DNA of 64,000 nucleotides from Protaetiibacter sp. SSC-01 (lineage in GTDB: Bacteria; Actinomycetota; Actinomycetes; Actinomycetales; Microbacteriaceae). Within the stretch, counting starts at the first letter, position 1. Every line of letters begins with the position of its first letter. Shown here piece by piece: positions 1 through 11,492 of this stretch. Location of the stretch: NCBI RefSeq assembly GCF_014483895.1, contig NZ_CP059987.1:1922001-1986000 (forward strand), in the 5' to 3' direction. The position numbers and the translations under genes were made by a program. The notes under the pieces were generated by a model, which searched no databases, was not told the origin of the DNA, and worked only from the letters and a program-made list of their open reading frames with translations.

Positions 1-573
1 CCGCTCGACGATGAAGAGCTCCTCGCCCGCGAGCGGATGCCCGGGCAGGGTTCCGAAGGCGGCGCCACGGCGCGTGGGCTGGTCGACCACGAAGACGACG
101 CGCACGGGGAAGGCCTTGGGCCAGAACGAGGCGCGCAGCATGCCGGTGTCGCCCGCGCGCACGATCGCGTCGCCCTCGGGCGTGTAGAGCGCCTCTCCCC
201 CGGCGCCGACGGTCGCCGGCGTGACGGGGTTGCCGTCGTCGTCGAACGCCACGGGCACGTACGCGGCCTGGGTCGCCTCGGCGGGCGCCTCGACGGGCGT
301 CACGTGGAAGCCGGCGCCGCGCTGGATACCCCAGCTCATGACGCGCATCCACGCGTACTCCCAGCGCTCGGGTCCGTGCCCGACGCGCACGGTGCGCTCG
401 AAGGGGCGGTAGCCGCGCGGCGGGTAGCGCATGAGGTCGGGCGCCTGGGTGGCGCCGACGGCGCCGTAGGTCACGGGTACGCGCCAGAGCCGGGCGAGCT
501 CGCCGTGCGCGGAGGCGGCGGGGGCCGTCGACCGTCGCGGGGCGTCGCCGGGGGGCGCGGACGCGGGTGACAC
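1..573 (-). CDS. DUF1990 family protein (3' end outside window)
   Basis: The reading frame is open to the left edge, so the C-terminus is missing. It reads VTYGAVGATQ near residues 34-43 and GHPLAGEELFIVER at the edge. That segment matches the equivalent stretch of the neighbouring DUF1990 protein (AHPLTGEECFLVER), so the two are paralogues. The chosen start is GTG, with GGGAGAA about 7 bases upstream. The gene lies 33 bases downstream of its paralogue on the same strand, so co-transcription after lepA is likely. DUF1990 proteins have no firmly assigned reaction, and no catalytic motif could be named here. Confidence 0.8.
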   Translation of the reverse strand, partial: MSPASAPPGDAPRRSTAPAASAHGELARLWRVPVTYGAVGATQAPDLMRYPPRGYRPFERTVRVGHGPERWEYAWMRVMSWGIQRGAGFHVTPVEAPAEATQAAYVPVAFDDDGNPVTPATVGAGGEALYTPEGDAIVRAGDTGMLRASFWPKAFPVRVVFVVDQPTRRGAAFGTLPGHPLAGEELFIVER

Positions 574-606
574 GCGTCGATTCTCCCAGATTTCCGGATG
601 GAAGCG

Positions 607-1341
607 CTAACGATTCGAGGAAGAGTCGCTTTCACCGCCGCGCAGCTCCCACGGGAGCTCATCCGCGTCGAGTTCGACGGGCTCCTCGGGCGGGCGGTCG
701 AAGGGCCCGGGCGCGGGACCCAGCCCGTAGCCGAGGCGCGCGATGCCGTCGACGCCCGACGGGCCCTCGCCCACCATCCGGCGACGTGCGCGGCGCAGGC
801 CCGGCAGCGGCGCATCCGTGCCGAGGATGAGGCGCACGGCGCTCTCGGCATAGCGGCGCTGGAAGATGCGGACACCGGCGCGCACGGCGGGCGCAAGCCA
901 CCGCCAGGGGCCGCGCGAGACGCGCGTCACGGTGCGCGTGATGAGCCACACCGCGCCATCCGCGTCTCGCTCGACGAGGAAGCACTCCTCCCCCGTGAGC
1001 GGATGCGCGGGTCGCGTGCCGTAGCCGAAGCCGCGCATCCGGGGCTCCTCGGCGACCCAGACGACCCGCACGGGCTCGAACTGGCGCACGAGCCGCGAGC
1101 GGTACGTCGTGTCGTAGTAGCGGCCGGCCACGACGCGCTCGTCGTCGGGCACGACCTCGAAGCCGATCGCCGTCTTGATGCGCCACCCCGAGACGACCGC
1201 GACGGCCCGCTTCCACAGGGCATCGCCCTCGCCGAGGCGGATGCGCCGCTCGCGCACGCGGAATCCGGGCGGCACCTCGGCGCCCGGCCGCGACATCCCG
1301 ACCTCGGAGTAGGTCAGCCCCGCGGGCGGCTCGGCACCCAT
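607..1341 (-). CDS. DUF1990 family protein
   Basis: This 244-residue protein starts MGAEPPAGLTYSEVGMSRPG. Family-like stretches follow: a WKRAVAVVSGWRIKTAIGFEV segment, GFGYGTRPAHPLTGEECFLV, and VWLITRTVTRVSRG near the C-terminal third. The start ATG lies 5 bases after the lepA stop codon, which points to translational coupling with lepA. A longer upstream extension of the frame overlaps lepA and is rejected because its composition is that of a shadow of lepA. It forms a tandem pair with the partial gene to its left. Function is unknown. Confidence 0.85.
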   Translation of the reverse strand: MGAEPPAGLTYSEVGMSRPGAEVPPGFRVRERRIRLGEGDALWKRAVAVVSGWRIKTAIGFEVVPDDERVVAGRYYDTTYRSRLVRQFEPVRVVWVAEEPRMRGFGYGTRPAHPLTGEECFLVERDADGAVWLITRTVTRVSRGPWRWLAPAVRAGVRIFQRRYAESAVRLILGTDAPLPGLRRARRRMVGEGPSGVDGIARLGYGLGPAPGPFDRPPEEPVELDADELPWELRGGESDSSSNR

Positions 1342-1346
1342 GCGGG

Positions 1347-3203
<1,857 letters not shown>

Positions 3204-3294
3204 ATCCGGACGATTCTCCCATGCCCCGGGGGTTCGCCGCGCCGCGGGCGCTCCCGGGCCGCGCGCGTCGAGGGGGACCCATGCTGTACCCCAA

Positions 3295-3314
3295 GGGGGA
3301 CACGTTTGTCCCCC
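3295..3314. other. GC hairpin upstream of lepA
   Basis: Seven-base arms (GGGGGAC and GTCCCCC) are separated by six bases. The hairpin lies about 90 bases upstream of the lepA start in a 230-base gene-free stretch. It could be part of the lepA leader or a residual terminator. There is no T-tract on either side. Confidence 0.3.
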
Positions 3315-3434
3315 GAAGGTGGGCGCGCGGAGGAGGCGCCCGACACGGCAGCGTGGGGGTATCGATCGGGACGCTCGGTTCCGTCGACCACCGGCTCGCG
3401 TCGCCCCCTGCACGACGTGACCCGGCCCCACGGC

Positions 3435-3465
3435 GGAGGGCGGGCGGCAATGCCGCCCGCCCTCC
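3435..3465 (-). terminator. Perfect 15-bp stem hairpin after the DUF4190 gene
   Basis: The arms GGAGGGCGGGCGGCA and TGCCGCCCGCCCTCC are perfectly complementary around a single central base. The hairpin starts 21 bases past the stop of the DUF4190 gene. There is no T-tract, which is common for actinobacterial terminators. It separates that gene from lepA. Confidence 0.65.
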
Positions 3466-3486
3466 GTTACAGGGGGATCACCCGAC

Positions 3487-3969
3487 TCAGAACAGGTCGA
3501 AGAACCCGACGTCGAGACCGGGCCACGCGAACGCACCCCACAGGGCGAACGGCGCGAAGAACGCGAGGCCGAGGATGCCGACGATGAGCCAGCCGAACGC
3601 GCCGACGAAGCCGAGCGCGAGGCCCCAGTTCGCCATCGTGCGGCCCTGCGGCTCGCGCGAGCGGGCGACGAAGCCGAACACGATCGCGGCGACGGATGCG
3701 AGCCACCAGCCGGTGGGGATCGCGGCGATGCCGAGCACGAGCGCGGCGATGCTGAAACCGGGGGTTGGGGTGACGGTCGCGCCCACCGGCTGAGCGGCGG
3801 GCTGGGCCTGCGTCGCGGCGTACGGGTTCTCGGGGATCGAGGTCGTTGAGGTGGTCGGGGTCGTCGAGGCGCCGGTGGTGGTGTCGGTCGCCGGGGTCTC
3901 GGCCGTGGTGGCGGTGTCGGCGGAGTGCTCGGGGGCGCCCGCCTCGGGGAGGGAGGTCGTTTCGGTCAT
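3487..3969 (-). CDS. DUF4190-type small membrane protein
   Basis: This 160-residue protein has a Thr/Pro/Ala-rich, probably disordered N-terminal half of about 80 residues ([11 protein letters not shown]...). Two or three hydrophobic segments follow: [20 protein letters not shown], then [20 protein letters not shown]. The small-residue-rich hydrophobic pair separated by [14 protein letters not shown] is typical of DUF4190 proteins. The start is the ATG of MTETTS. An in-frame upstream extension has no ribosome-binding site and reads like non-coding sequence. The gene stands alone between lepA and rpsT. Role unknown. Confidence 0.75.
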   Translation of the reverse strand: MTETTSLPEAGAPEHSADTATTAETPATDTTTGASTTPTTSTTSIPENPYAATQAQPAAQPVGATVTPTPGFSIAALVLGIAAIPTGWWLASVAAIVFGFVARSREPQGRTMANWGLALGFVGAFGWLIVGILGLAFFAPFALWGAFAWPGLDVGFFDLF

Positions 3970-4245
3970 GCATCCAGACTCGTCGTCCGGCCCCTCCCCC
4001 GGAATCCGGACAACCCCCGGATCGGCGGGCGGGCATCCGTCCGACCCGTGCGGAGGCGCGCCGCCGCACGTTGGCACCGGCCCGCGGTGCCTGGTAACGT
4101 AGACCCTTGGGTCTGGGCTCAGGACGCTACGCGTCGTGGCCTCGATCTATAAGTTTCCGCGTGACCCACAACACGCGATACGCCGGGATGCGCCCCTCTA
4201 CCGCAGACGGCACACACCATCCGTTCCAGAACGAAAGACACATCC

Positions 4246-4506
4246 ATGGCGAACATCAAGTCGCAGATCAAGCGCATCAACACCAACAAGAAGGCGCAGG
4301 AGCGCAACAAGGCGGTCAAGAGCGAGCTCAAGACCGCCGTGCGCGCCACGCGCGAGGCCATCGCCGCGGGCGACAAGGCCACGGCCGAGACGGCCCTCCT
4401 CAAGGCGACCAAGAAGCTCGACAAGGCCGTCAGCAAGGGCGTCATCCACAAGAACCAGGCCGCGAACCGCAAGTCGGCGATCGCGAAGCAGGTCGCGTCG
4501 CTCTAA
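4246..4506 (+). CDS. rpsT: 30S ribosomal protein S20
   Basis: This 86-residue basic protein begins [18 protein letters not shown] and ends [11 protein letters not shown], the typical S20 sequence and length. It binds 16S rRNA in the 30S body. GAACGAAAGACA provides a purine-rich region ahead of the ATG. A gene-free leader of about 150 bases precedes it, with a TAACGT-like -10 near 4097, which leaves room for a long untranslated leader. A strong terminator follows. Confidence 0.98.
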   Translation: MANIKSQIKRINTNKKAQERNKAVKSELKTAVRATREAIAAGDKATAETALLKATKKLDKAVSKGVIHKNQAANRKSAIAKQVASL

Positions 4507-4521
4507 GCGCTCCGATCTTCG

Positions 4522-4561
4522 AACGGGCCTCGCACCTCCGGGTGCGGGGCCCGTCTCGTTT
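4522..4561 (+). terminator. rpsT intrinsic terminator
   Basis: The arms ACGGGCC-TCGCACC and GGTGCG-GGGCCCGT pair around TCCG, and TCTCGTTTG follows. The hairpin begins 15 bases after the rpsT stop codon. Confidence 0.8.
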
Positions 4562-4613
4562 GCGGCGGTGCGCCCCTCGACGCGGCCCCCGTTCCCGTCT
4601 CAAGGACCCCGGG

Positions 4614-5639
4614 TCAGCGGGTGGTGCCGCGGGCGGCGATGACGCCGATCATGCGCTCGAGCGCGAAGACGGGGTCGCGGCCGGCGCCCTTGACCTGGGC
4701 GTCGGCGAGGGCGAGCGCCTCGATCGCGCGGGCGAGGCCCTCATCCGTCCAGCCCTGGAGGTCGCGGCGGGCTCGGTCGACCTGCCAGGCCTGCAGGCCG
4801 AACTGGCGCGCGAGGTCGTTCGACGAGCCGCGGGCGCCGGCGAGCTTCGCCATCGTGCGCACCTTCATCGCGAACGCGGCGACCATGGGCACGGGGTCGG
4901 AGCCGGATGCGAGCGCGTGCCGCATGAGGCCGAGCGCCTCGCCGGGGCGGCCGGCGATCGCGGCGTCGGCGACGGCGAAGGCGGTGACCTCGGTGCGGCC
5001 CGCGTAGTAACGGTCGACGACGGCCTCGGTGATGTCGCCGTCGGTATCGGAGACGAGCTGGCGGCACGCGGCGGCGAGCTCGGCGAGGTCGTCGGTGAAG
5101 GCGGACACGAGCGCGCGCACGGCGCCGGCGGTGGCCTTTCGCTTCGCAGCACGGAACTCGGCCGAGGCGAATGCGACCTTGTCGTCGTCGCGGTTGAGCT
5201 CGGCGCACACGACCTCGACGCCCCGGCCCGCTCCCCCGCGGATCGCGTCGAGCAGCTTCTTGCCGCGCACACCGCCGCCGTGACGCAGCACGAGCACGGT
5301 GTCGTCGGCGGGCGACTCGAGGTACGAGAGCGTCTCCTCGAGGAACGCGTCGGTGCACTTCTCGACCTGGCTCACGCGGATGAGGCGCGGCTCGGCGAAG
5401 AGCGACGGGCTCGCGAGCGTGAGCAGCTCCCCCGGCGCATAGGCGCCCGCGTCGATGTCGGACACCTCGAGGCTCGGGTCGGCGGCGCGCAGCTTCTCGC
5501 GCACGGCGCGGATCGCGCGCTCGGCGAGCAGCTCCTCGGGGCCCGTGACGAGCACGACGGGCGCCGGCTCGATGCGGTCCCACGACAGCTGCGGGATGAC
5601 GGTCTTCGCGCTCTTCGCCGCTGTCGCACGTGCCGCCAT
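4614..5639 (-). CDS. holA: DNA polymerase III delta subunit (clamp loader)
   Basis: The clamp-loader delta subunit opens the beta clamp. The 341-residue protein has the family's N-terminal segment (PAPVVLVTGPEELLAERAIRAV) and the arrangement SYLESPADDTVLVLRHGGG, and its C-terminal helical region ends FALERMIGVIAARG. The length is normal. Its ATG lies only 9 bases after the comEC stop on the same strand. A TAGGCT box that contains that stop codon ends 6 bases before the ATG, so the gene may also be transcribed without a leader from its own promoter. comEA-comEC-holA is the usual actinobacterial order. Confidence 0.93.
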   Translation of the reverse strand: MAARATAAKSAKTVIPQLSWDRIEPAPVVLVTGPEELLAERAIRAVREKLRAADPSLEVSDIDAGAYAPGELLTLASPSLFAEPRLIRVSQVEKCTDAFLEETLSYLESPADDTVLVLRHGGGVRGKKLLDAIRGGAGRGVEVVCAELNRDDDKVAFASAEFRAAKRKATAGAVRALVSAFTDDLAELAAACRQLVSDTDGDITEAVVDRYYAGRTEVTAFAVADAAIAGRPGEALGLMRHALASGSDPVPMVAAFAMKVRTMAKLAGARGSSNDLARQFGLQAWQVDRARRDLQGWTDEGLARAIEALALADAQVKGAGRDPVFALERMIGVIAARGTTR

Positions 5640-5648
5640 ACTCTCAGC

Positions 5649-7994
5649 CTAACGAGCGCCGCCGACCTCGCCGCGCTCCGTCCAGACACGCGGCCCCTCC
5701 CCAGGCGCCACAGGCGCGGCGACGAGGATGAGGCCGTCGAGGTCGGTGCGGAATGCGGCCGTTCCCGAGGCCGCGAGCGCATCGAGGGCGGCGTCGGTCG
5801 GGTGGCCGTAGTCGTTCTCCGCTCCGACGCCGATGAGGCCGACCGATGCCGCGGCGGCCGCGTAGAGCTCGGCGCTGAAGTCGGCGGAGCCGTGGTGGGC
5901 CACCTTGAGCACGTCGACGCGCGGCAGGCGCGTCGCGCCGACCATCCGGCGCTGAGAGGTCTCGTCGAGATCGCCCAGCAGGAGCGCGCTGAGGCACGGG
6001 TCGCATCCGTCGCCCGGGGTCACGAGCAGGGCGACGGATGCCGCGTTGCCAGGCTCGACGCCACGCTCGGACGGCCACAGCGCGCGCCACGCGAGGGCCC
6101 CGATGGCACCCGTCATGCCCTGCTCGGCGTCGACGACGCGCGCGCCGCGGGTGCGGAGCTCGTCACGGAGGCGGGTGTCGTCGGGCTCCGCCACGGGACC
6201 GACCAGGGCGACGTCGACGCGGCCGACCACGGCATCCGCTCCCCCGACGTGGTCGTGGTCGTAGTGGGTGAGCACGAGGAGGTCGATGCGCGCGACGCCC
6301 AGCTCGTCGAGGCACGCGGCGAGCAGCTGCGGGTCGGGGCCCGTGTCGACGAGGGCGACGACGTCGCGCGAGCGGATGAGCGTCGCGTCGCCCTGCCCGA
6401 CGTCGCACATCGCGTACTGCCAGTCGACGGGCTGCGAGAGCGTCGTCGCGATGCGGATACCGGCGAGCGCTCCCCCGTAGCCGAGGAGGCCCACACACAC
6501 GACGCCCGCCGCGAGGCGACGCCAGTGGGCGCCCGGCGAGCCCAGGGCGGCCACGAGCGCGACGGCGCTGAGCACGACGAGCGCGGCGACGCCGACCGCG
6601 CCGGCCGGCCACGGCATCCGCGCTCCCGGCAGCCCCGCGAACAGCTCGGCGACGGCTGCGATCCACGCGGCGGGGAGCCACGCGATGCTCGCGACGGCCT
6701 GCGCGAGCGGAGGCGAAAGCGGCGCGAGCAGGCACGCGATGAGGCCGAGCACGGTCGCGAGGGGCGCGGCAGGGCCCGCGAGCAGGTTGGCGGGCACGCC
6801 CCACAACGGGAGCGTGGGACTCAGGAGCAGCAGCACGGGCTGGCACGCGAGCTGTGCGGCGAGCGGCACGGCGATGACGAGCGCGAGCGGCGACGGCATC
6901 CAGCGCGCGAGCACGGATGCGAGGGGCCCCGCGAGCAGCAGCAGCCCCGTCGTTGCGAGCACCGAGAGCGCGAAGCCGTAGGAGCGCGCGAGCCACGGAT
7001 CGATCACGAGGAGCACGACGACGGCGAGGCTGAGCGCCGCAACGCCGCGGGTGGCTCGGCCGAGCGAGAGGGCGAGCAGCACGACACCCGCCATGACGGC
7101 CGCGCGGAGCACACTCGGCTCGGGCGTGACGAGCACGACGAAGCCCGCGAGGGCGGCGAGCGAGACGGCGACGCGGGCGCCTCGCGACATCCCGAGCAGG
7201 GCGCAGGCAGCGAACACCGCGCCGACGACGACGGCGCAGTTGGCGCCCGACACCGCCGTGAGGTGCGTGAGGGACGACGCTTTCATGGCGGCGTCGAGCG
7301 GGCCGTCGACGCGGCTCGTGTCGCCGACGGCGAGACCCGGCAAGAGCAGCGCTCCAGCCCCCGGCAGGTGCTCGCTCAGAGCCACGAGCCCCTCGCGGAG
7401 CTCGGCCGCGGCCGCGAGCAGCGGGGGCGAGCGGCCCACGTGCTCGGCGGGCCCCGACGCGAACGCGAGCAGGGCGACCTCGTCGCCCGGGGCTGCGGGC
7501 CGCAGCCGCGCCTCGAGACGCCAGGTCTCCCCGATCCGCACGGTCGCTGCCGCGTCGAGGAAGACGAGCACGGGCGCGGAGCCTGCGGCGGGATCGTCGA
7601 CGAGCGTCGCGTCTCCGCGGGCGCGGCCGTCGACGACGCCCCCCGTCACGACGACGTCGAGCTCGACCGCGGGGCCGCCGACCGCATGCGCCAGGTTCGT
7701 CGGCACTCGGGTGGGGAGCTGCAGCGCGACGACGGTCGCGACGAGCGCGGCGGCCGTGAGCCCGAGGGAGAGGTAGGCGCACGCCCGCACGCGCAGGGCC
7801 GCGACCGCGGCACCCGCGGCCGCCGCCCACAGCACGCACGTGACGACGCCGAGCGGAACGTCGGGCGCGAACCCGATGAGCACGCCGGCGGCCGCCCACG
7901 CGCCGAGCGCCGCGGGGACGAGACGCAGCTCGGCCGCACCGACGGGGCGCCCCACCGAGGCGACCACCTCATCCGTCACCGACACCCTGCTCAC
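5649..7994 (-). CDS. comEC: ComEC/Rec2 competence-type DNA channel protein
   Basis: This 781-residue polytopic membrane protein has N-terminal hydrophobic segments and the Competence domain, including SSLTHLTAVSGANCAVV. A C-terminal metallo-beta-lactamase-like domain carries the metal motif LTHYDHDHVGG near residue 577 and a later VAHHGSAD. In the family it forms the inner-membrane channel for single-stranded DNA uptake. The start is GTG, overlapping the comEA stop in a GTGA arrangement. A longer extension would overlap comEA and is a shadow. No pilus or DprA genes are in the window, so natural competence cannot be inferred. Confidence 0.92.
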   Translation of the reverse strand: MSRVSVTDEVVASVGRPVGAAELRLVPAALGAWAAAGVLIGFAPDVPLGVVTCVLWAAAAGAAVAALRVRACAYLSLGLTAAALVATVVALQLPTRVPTNLAHAVGGPAVELDVVVTGGVVDGRARGDATLVDDPAAGSAPVLVFLDAAATVRIGETWRLEARLRPAAPGDEVALLAFASGPAEHVGRSPPLLAAAAELREGLVALSEHLPGAGALLLPGLAVGDTSRVDGPLDAAMKASSLTHLTAVSGANCAVVVGAVFAACALLGMSRGARVAVSLAALAGFVVLVTPEPSVLRAAVMAGVVLLALSLGRATRGVAALSLAVVVLLVIDPWLARSYGFALSVLATTGLLLLAGPLASVLARWMPSPLALVIAVPLAAQLACQPVLLLLSPTLPLWGVPANLLAGPAAPLATVLGLIACLLAPLSPPLAQAVASIAWLPAAWIAAVAELFAGLPGARMPWPAGAVGVAALVVLSAVALVAALGSPGAHWRRLAAGVVCVGLLGYGGALAGIRIATTLSQPVDWQYAMCDVGQGDATLIRSRDVVALVDTGPDPQLLAACLDELGVARIDLLVLTHYDHDHVGGADAVVGRVDVALVGPVAEPDDTRLRDELRTRGARVVDAEQGMTGAIGALAWRALWPSERGVEPGNAASVALLVTPGDGCDPCLSALLLGDLDETSQRRMVGATRLPRVDVLKVAHHGSADFSAELYAAAAASVGLIGVGAENDYGHPTDAALDALAASGTAAFRTDLDGLILVAAPVAPGEGPRVWTERGEVGGAR

Positions 7995-8605
7995 GGCGCC
8001 ACCAAGGGGCGCAGCGCCTCGACCGTCTTCGCCCCGATGCCGCTCACGGCGAGCAGGTCGTCGACCGAGCGGATCGGGCCGTTCGCCTCGCGCCACTCGA
8101 CGATGCGCTGCGCCATCGCGGGGCCGATGCGCGGCAGGGTGTCGAGCGTCGAGACGTCGGCCGTGTTGAGGTCGACGCGGCCGTCGGATGACGTGCCGAC
8201 CGCCGAGGGAGGCACCTCGCCGACGGCGGGCACGAGGAGCTGCTCGCCGTCGGCGATCACGCGCGCGAGGTTGACCCCCGCGGGGTCGGCGCCGTCGGTG
8301 AGACCACCCGCCGCCGAGACGGCGTCGATGACGCGCGCGCCCTCGCGCAGCTCGTAGAGACCCGGACGCTCGACCTGCCCGAGCACGTGGATGAAGATCG
8401 GGGACTCGGATGCGGAGGCGACGAGGGCGGGGTCGGCGAGCGCATCCGGCGAGCCGTCGGGCGCGACGGTGCGCTCGGCGCCGCGCGGGGTGATCGCCGT
8501 CACGAAGACCGCGACGGCGGCGCCCGCGAGGAGGACGACGAGCGCCGCCCCGACCCCGCGGCGCACCCGGGCGCGTTGGGTGCTGGGGTCGGGACGGACG
8601 CTCAC
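7991..8605 (-). CDS. comEA: ComEA-type helix-hairpin-helix DNA-binding protein
   Basis: This 204-residue protein has one N-terminal membrane segment (GAALVVLLAGAAVAVFVTAI), then an SLBB domain (IFIHVLGQVERPGLYELREG). The C-terminal tandem helix-hairpin-helix includes VDLNTADVSTLDTLPRIGPA and LLAVSGIGAKTVEALRPL. In the family it is a membrane-anchored receptor for double-stranded DNA that feeds ComEC. The start is the GTG of VSVRPDPST. Upstream codons of the open frame are Pro/Arg-rich and lie in a gene-free repeat region. It is coupled to comEC by a GTGA overlap. Confidence 0.92.
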   Translation of the reverse strand: MSVRPDPSTQRARVRRGVGAALVVLLAGAAVAVFVTAITPRGAERTVAPDGSPDALADPALVASASESPIFIHVLGQVERPGLYELREGARVIDAVSAAGGLTDGADPAGVNLARVIADGEQLLVPAVGEVPPSAVGTSSDGRVDLNTADVSTLDTLPRIGPAMAQRIVEWREANGPIRSVDDLLAVSGIGAKTVEALRPLVAP

Positions 8606-8725
8606 CCGGGGAACGGTACGGGCGGGGTGCGGGGGCGCGTGGGGGTGACGGTGGGAAGTGGGGATGGGAGCGCGGCGGGGCGGGTGGGGAGGACGGGTTA
8701 CGGGGCGCACGAGGTCAGACGTGGG

Positions 8726-8833
8726 CTGGTTTCGACACGCGCCGTCGGCGCTACTCAACCAGCGGGGATTGCGGCCCCCGTCCGCTACTCAACCAGCGGG
8801 GATTGCGGCCCCCGTCCGCTACTCAACCAGCGG
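8726..8833. repeat. Dispersed repeat A, with 34-bp tandem copies
   Basis: A GGTTTCGACACGC start is followed by CTACTCAACCAGCG. Two exact tandem 34-base units start at 8751 and 8785, and a third, partial copy starts at 8819. The block fills the 238-base gap between leuS and comEA and stops about a dozen bases before the leuS stop codon. Confidence 0.85.
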
Positions 8834-8844
8834 GATGGGCGGCG

Positions 8845-11409
8845 TCAGCCCCGCGTCGCGATGTTGACGACCTTGGGGGCGCGCACGATCACGTTGACGA
8901 TCTCGCGGTCGCCGATGGCGCGCTGCACCGCGGCAGAGGCGCGGGCCAGGGCCTCGAGCTCGTCGCCGTCGATGTGGGGCGAGACCTCGAGACGGTCGCG
9001 CACCTTGCCGTCGACCTGCACGATCGCGGTGATCGACTCCTCGACGAGCAGCCGCTCGTCGGCCTTCGGCAGCGTCTGCAGCGCGACGGTGGCCTCGTGA
9101 CCGAGCTTCGCCCACATGTCCTCGGCCGTGTACGGCGAGAAGAGCGACAGCAGCACGGCGAGCACCTCGGCGGCCTCACGCACAGCCGGGTCTCCCCCGC
9201 CCACGCCCGTGTCGATCGCCTTGCGCACCACGTTGACGTGCTCCATGAGGCGCGCGACGAGCACGTTGAACTTGAACGACTCGACGAGGCCCGGCGCATC
9301 CGCGAGCAGGCGGTGCGTCGCACGGCGCAGGGCCGTGTCGCCCACACCGAACTCGACGCCCGGCTCGGAGGTCACGTCGCCCGCGACGCGCCAAGCACGC
9401 GCGAGGAACTTCGCCGAGCCCGAGGGCGAGACGTCGGCCCAGTCGATGTCGTCCTCCGGCGGGCCGGCGAACGCCATCGTGAGGCGCACGGCGTCGACGC
9501 CGAACTCGTCGAGCTGATCGGAGAGACGCACGAGGTTGCCGCGGCTCTTCGACATCGCCGAGCCGTCCATGAGCACCATGCCCTGGTTGAGCAGCGCCGA
9601 GAACGGCTCGGTGAAGCTCACGTAGCCGAGGTCGAACAGCACCTTCGTGATGAAGCGCGCGTACAGCAGATGCAGGATCGCGTGCGTCACACCGCCCACG
9701 TACTGGTCGACGGGGGCCCACTTCTCGGCCTCCGCCACGTCGAACGCCTGCGTGTCGTCGTTCGGCGAGAGGAAGCGCAAGAAGTACCACGAGCTGTCGA
9801 CGAAGGTGTCCATCGTGTCGGGGTCGCGGCGGGCCTTCGTGCCGTCGGGCAGGGTCACCTCGACCCAGTCGGTGGCGGCGCCGAGCGGCGAGGTGCCCTT
9901 CGGCTGCAGGTCGAGGCCCTCCGACGGCGGCAGCGCGACCGGCAGGGCGTCCTCGGAGACGGGGATCTCGCGTCCGTCCTCGGTGTGGAGGATCGGGATG
10001 GGCGTGCCCCAGTAGCGCTGGCGCGAGATGAGCCAGTCGCGCAGGCGGTAGGTCTTGGCGGCGCGGCCCGTGCCGGCCTCCTCGAGCAGCTCGATGACGC
10101 GACGGATGGCGTTCTGCTTGCTGAGGCCGTCGAGCGGGCCGGAGTTCACCATCCGTCCGTCGCCCGCGAGCGCCTCGCCCGTGACGGCCGGGTCCATCGA
10201 CGCGAGGTCGGCCACGGCATCCGGGTCCTCGATCATCTCGGGCGTGATGACGGGGATCGCGCCGGTGATGGGCGCGGTCACGTCGACGACGACCTTGATC
10301 GGGAGGTCGAACTTGCGCGCGAAGTCGAGGTCGCGCTGGTCGTGCGCGGGCACGGCCATGACGGCGCCGTGGCCGTAGTCGGAGAGAACGTAGTCGGCCG
10401 TCCACACGGGGATGCGCTCGCCGTTGACGGGGTTGATCGCGTAGCGCTCGAGCGGGATGCCGGTCTTCTCGCGCGTCGTGTCCTGGCGCTCGATCTCGGT
10501 CTTCTTCTGCACCTGCGCGAGGTAGTCGGCGAACGCCGCCTGCACCTCGGGGGTCGAGCCGGCGGCGAGCTCCGCCGCGAGCTCCGAGTCGGGCGCGACG
10601 ACCATGAAGGTCGCGCCGAAGAGCGTGTCGGGGCGCGTCGTGAAGACCGTGACCTTCTCGTCGTGGCCCTCGATGACGAAGTCGACGTCGGCGCCGACCG
10701 AGCGGCCGATCCAGTTGCGCTGCATCGCGATGACCTTGCTCGGCCAGTGGCCCTCGAGCTGGTTCAGGTCGTCGAGCAGACGGTCGGCGTAGTCGGTGAT
10801 CTTGAAGTACCACTGCGTGAGCTTCTTCTTCGTGACGACGTTGTCGCAGCGCTCACAGCGCCCGTCGACGACCTGCTCGTTCGCGAGCACCGTCTGGTCG
10901 AACGGGCACCAGTTCACCCAGCTCGCCTTGCGGTACGCGAGGCCCTTCTCGTAGAGCTTGAGGAAGAGCCACTGGTTCCACTTGTAGTACTCCGGGTCGG
11001 AGGTGTGGATGACGCGGTCCCAGTCGAAGCTCGTCGCGTAGCGGCGCATCGACGAGCGCTGCTGGGCGATGTTGTCGTACGTCCACTCGCGCGGGTCGAT
11101 GCCGCGCTTGATGGCGGCGCCCTCCGCGGGGAGGCCGAACGAGTCCCAGCCGATCGGGTGCAGCACGTTGAAGCCCTGCAGGCGCCAGTAGCGCGCGATG
11201 ATGTCGCCGAGGGCGTACGCCTCCGCGTGGCCCATGTGCAGGTCGCCCGACGGGTACGGGAACATGTCGAGCACGTACTTGCGCGGACGCTTGTCGTCGG
11301 CATCCGAGGTGGAGAACGGCTTGAGCTCGTCCCACACGGGGAGCCAGCGCTCCTGGATGCGACGGAAGTCGTAGCCCTGCTCGTCTCCGGTGTGGTCGTG
11401 CTCGCTCAC
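8845..11409 (-). CDS. leuS: Leucyl-tRNA synthetase
   Basis: This class I synthetase of 854 residues charges tRNA-Leu. The HIGH-type motif [11 protein letters not shown] is at residues 51-61. The KMSKS-type motif reads AMSKSRGN near residue 620. A zinc-like CPFD...CERC segment lies in between. The inserted editing domain includes [20 protein letters not shown]. The start is the GTG of [12 protein letters not shown], just before the conserved [10 protein letters not shown]. The remaining upstream frame overlaps the yaeQ gene. GAGAGG lies roughly 13 bases ahead. Confidence 0.97.
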   Translation of the reverse strand: MSEHDHTGDEQGYDFRRIQERWLPVWDELKPFSTSDADDKRPRKYVLDMFPYPSGDLHMGHAEAYALGDIIARYWRLQGFNVLHPIGWDSFGLPAEGAAIKRGIDPREWTYDNIAQQRSSMRRYATSFDWDRVIHTSDPEYYKWNQWLFLKLYEKGLAYRKASWVNWCPFDQTVLANEQVVDGRCERCDNVVTKKKLTQWYFKITDYADRLLDDLNQLEGHWPSKVIAMQRNWIGRSVGADVDFVIEGHDEKVTVFTTRPDTLFGATFMVVAPDSELAAELAAGSTPEVQAAFADYLAQVQKKTEIERQDTTREKTGIPLERYAINPVNGERIPVWTADYVLSDYGHGAVMAVPAHDQRDLDFARKFDLPIKVVVDVTAPITGAIPVITPEMIEDPDAVADLASMDPAVTGEALAGDGRMVNSGPLDGLSKQNAIRRVIELLEEAGTGRAAKTYRLRDWLISRQRYWGTPIPILHTEDGREIPVSEDALPVALPPSEGLDLQPKGTSPLGAATDWVEVTLPDGTKARRDPDTMDTFVDSSWYFLRFLSPNDDTQAFDVAEAEKWAPVDQYVGGVTHAILHLLYARFITKVLFDLGYVSFTEPFSALLNQGMVLMDGSAMSKSRGNLVRLSDQLDEFGVDAVRLTMAFAGPPEDDIDWADVSPSGSAKFLARAWRVAGDVTSEPGVEFGVGDTALRRATHRLLADAPGLVESFKFNVLVARLMEHVNVVRKAIDTGVGGGDPAVREAAEVLAVLLSLFSPYTAEDMWAKLGHEATVALQTLPKADERLLVEESITAIVQVDGKVRDRLEVSPHIDGDELEALARASAAVQRAIGDREIVNVIVRAPKVVNIATRG

Positions 11410-11492
11410 TGCGGTGTCTCTGCCTCTCGGGATTGCAACCTTTACAGAGTAGTCAACGTTCGCCGAGCGCTTCGTGTGCCCGTGCGAGGTGC

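Noticed and set aside
4097-4245. tRNA gene or structured regulatory RNA in the rpsT leader
   Set aside because: No cloverleaf or recognised motif could be folded by eye. It is recorded only as a leader region.
4107-8357. Very long plus-strand open frame (about 1400 codons) across rpsT, holA and comEC
   Set aside because: It is antisense to three well-identified genes, is Arg/Glu/His-rich low-complexity sequence and has no family-like motif. Such frames are expected opposite high-GC genes.
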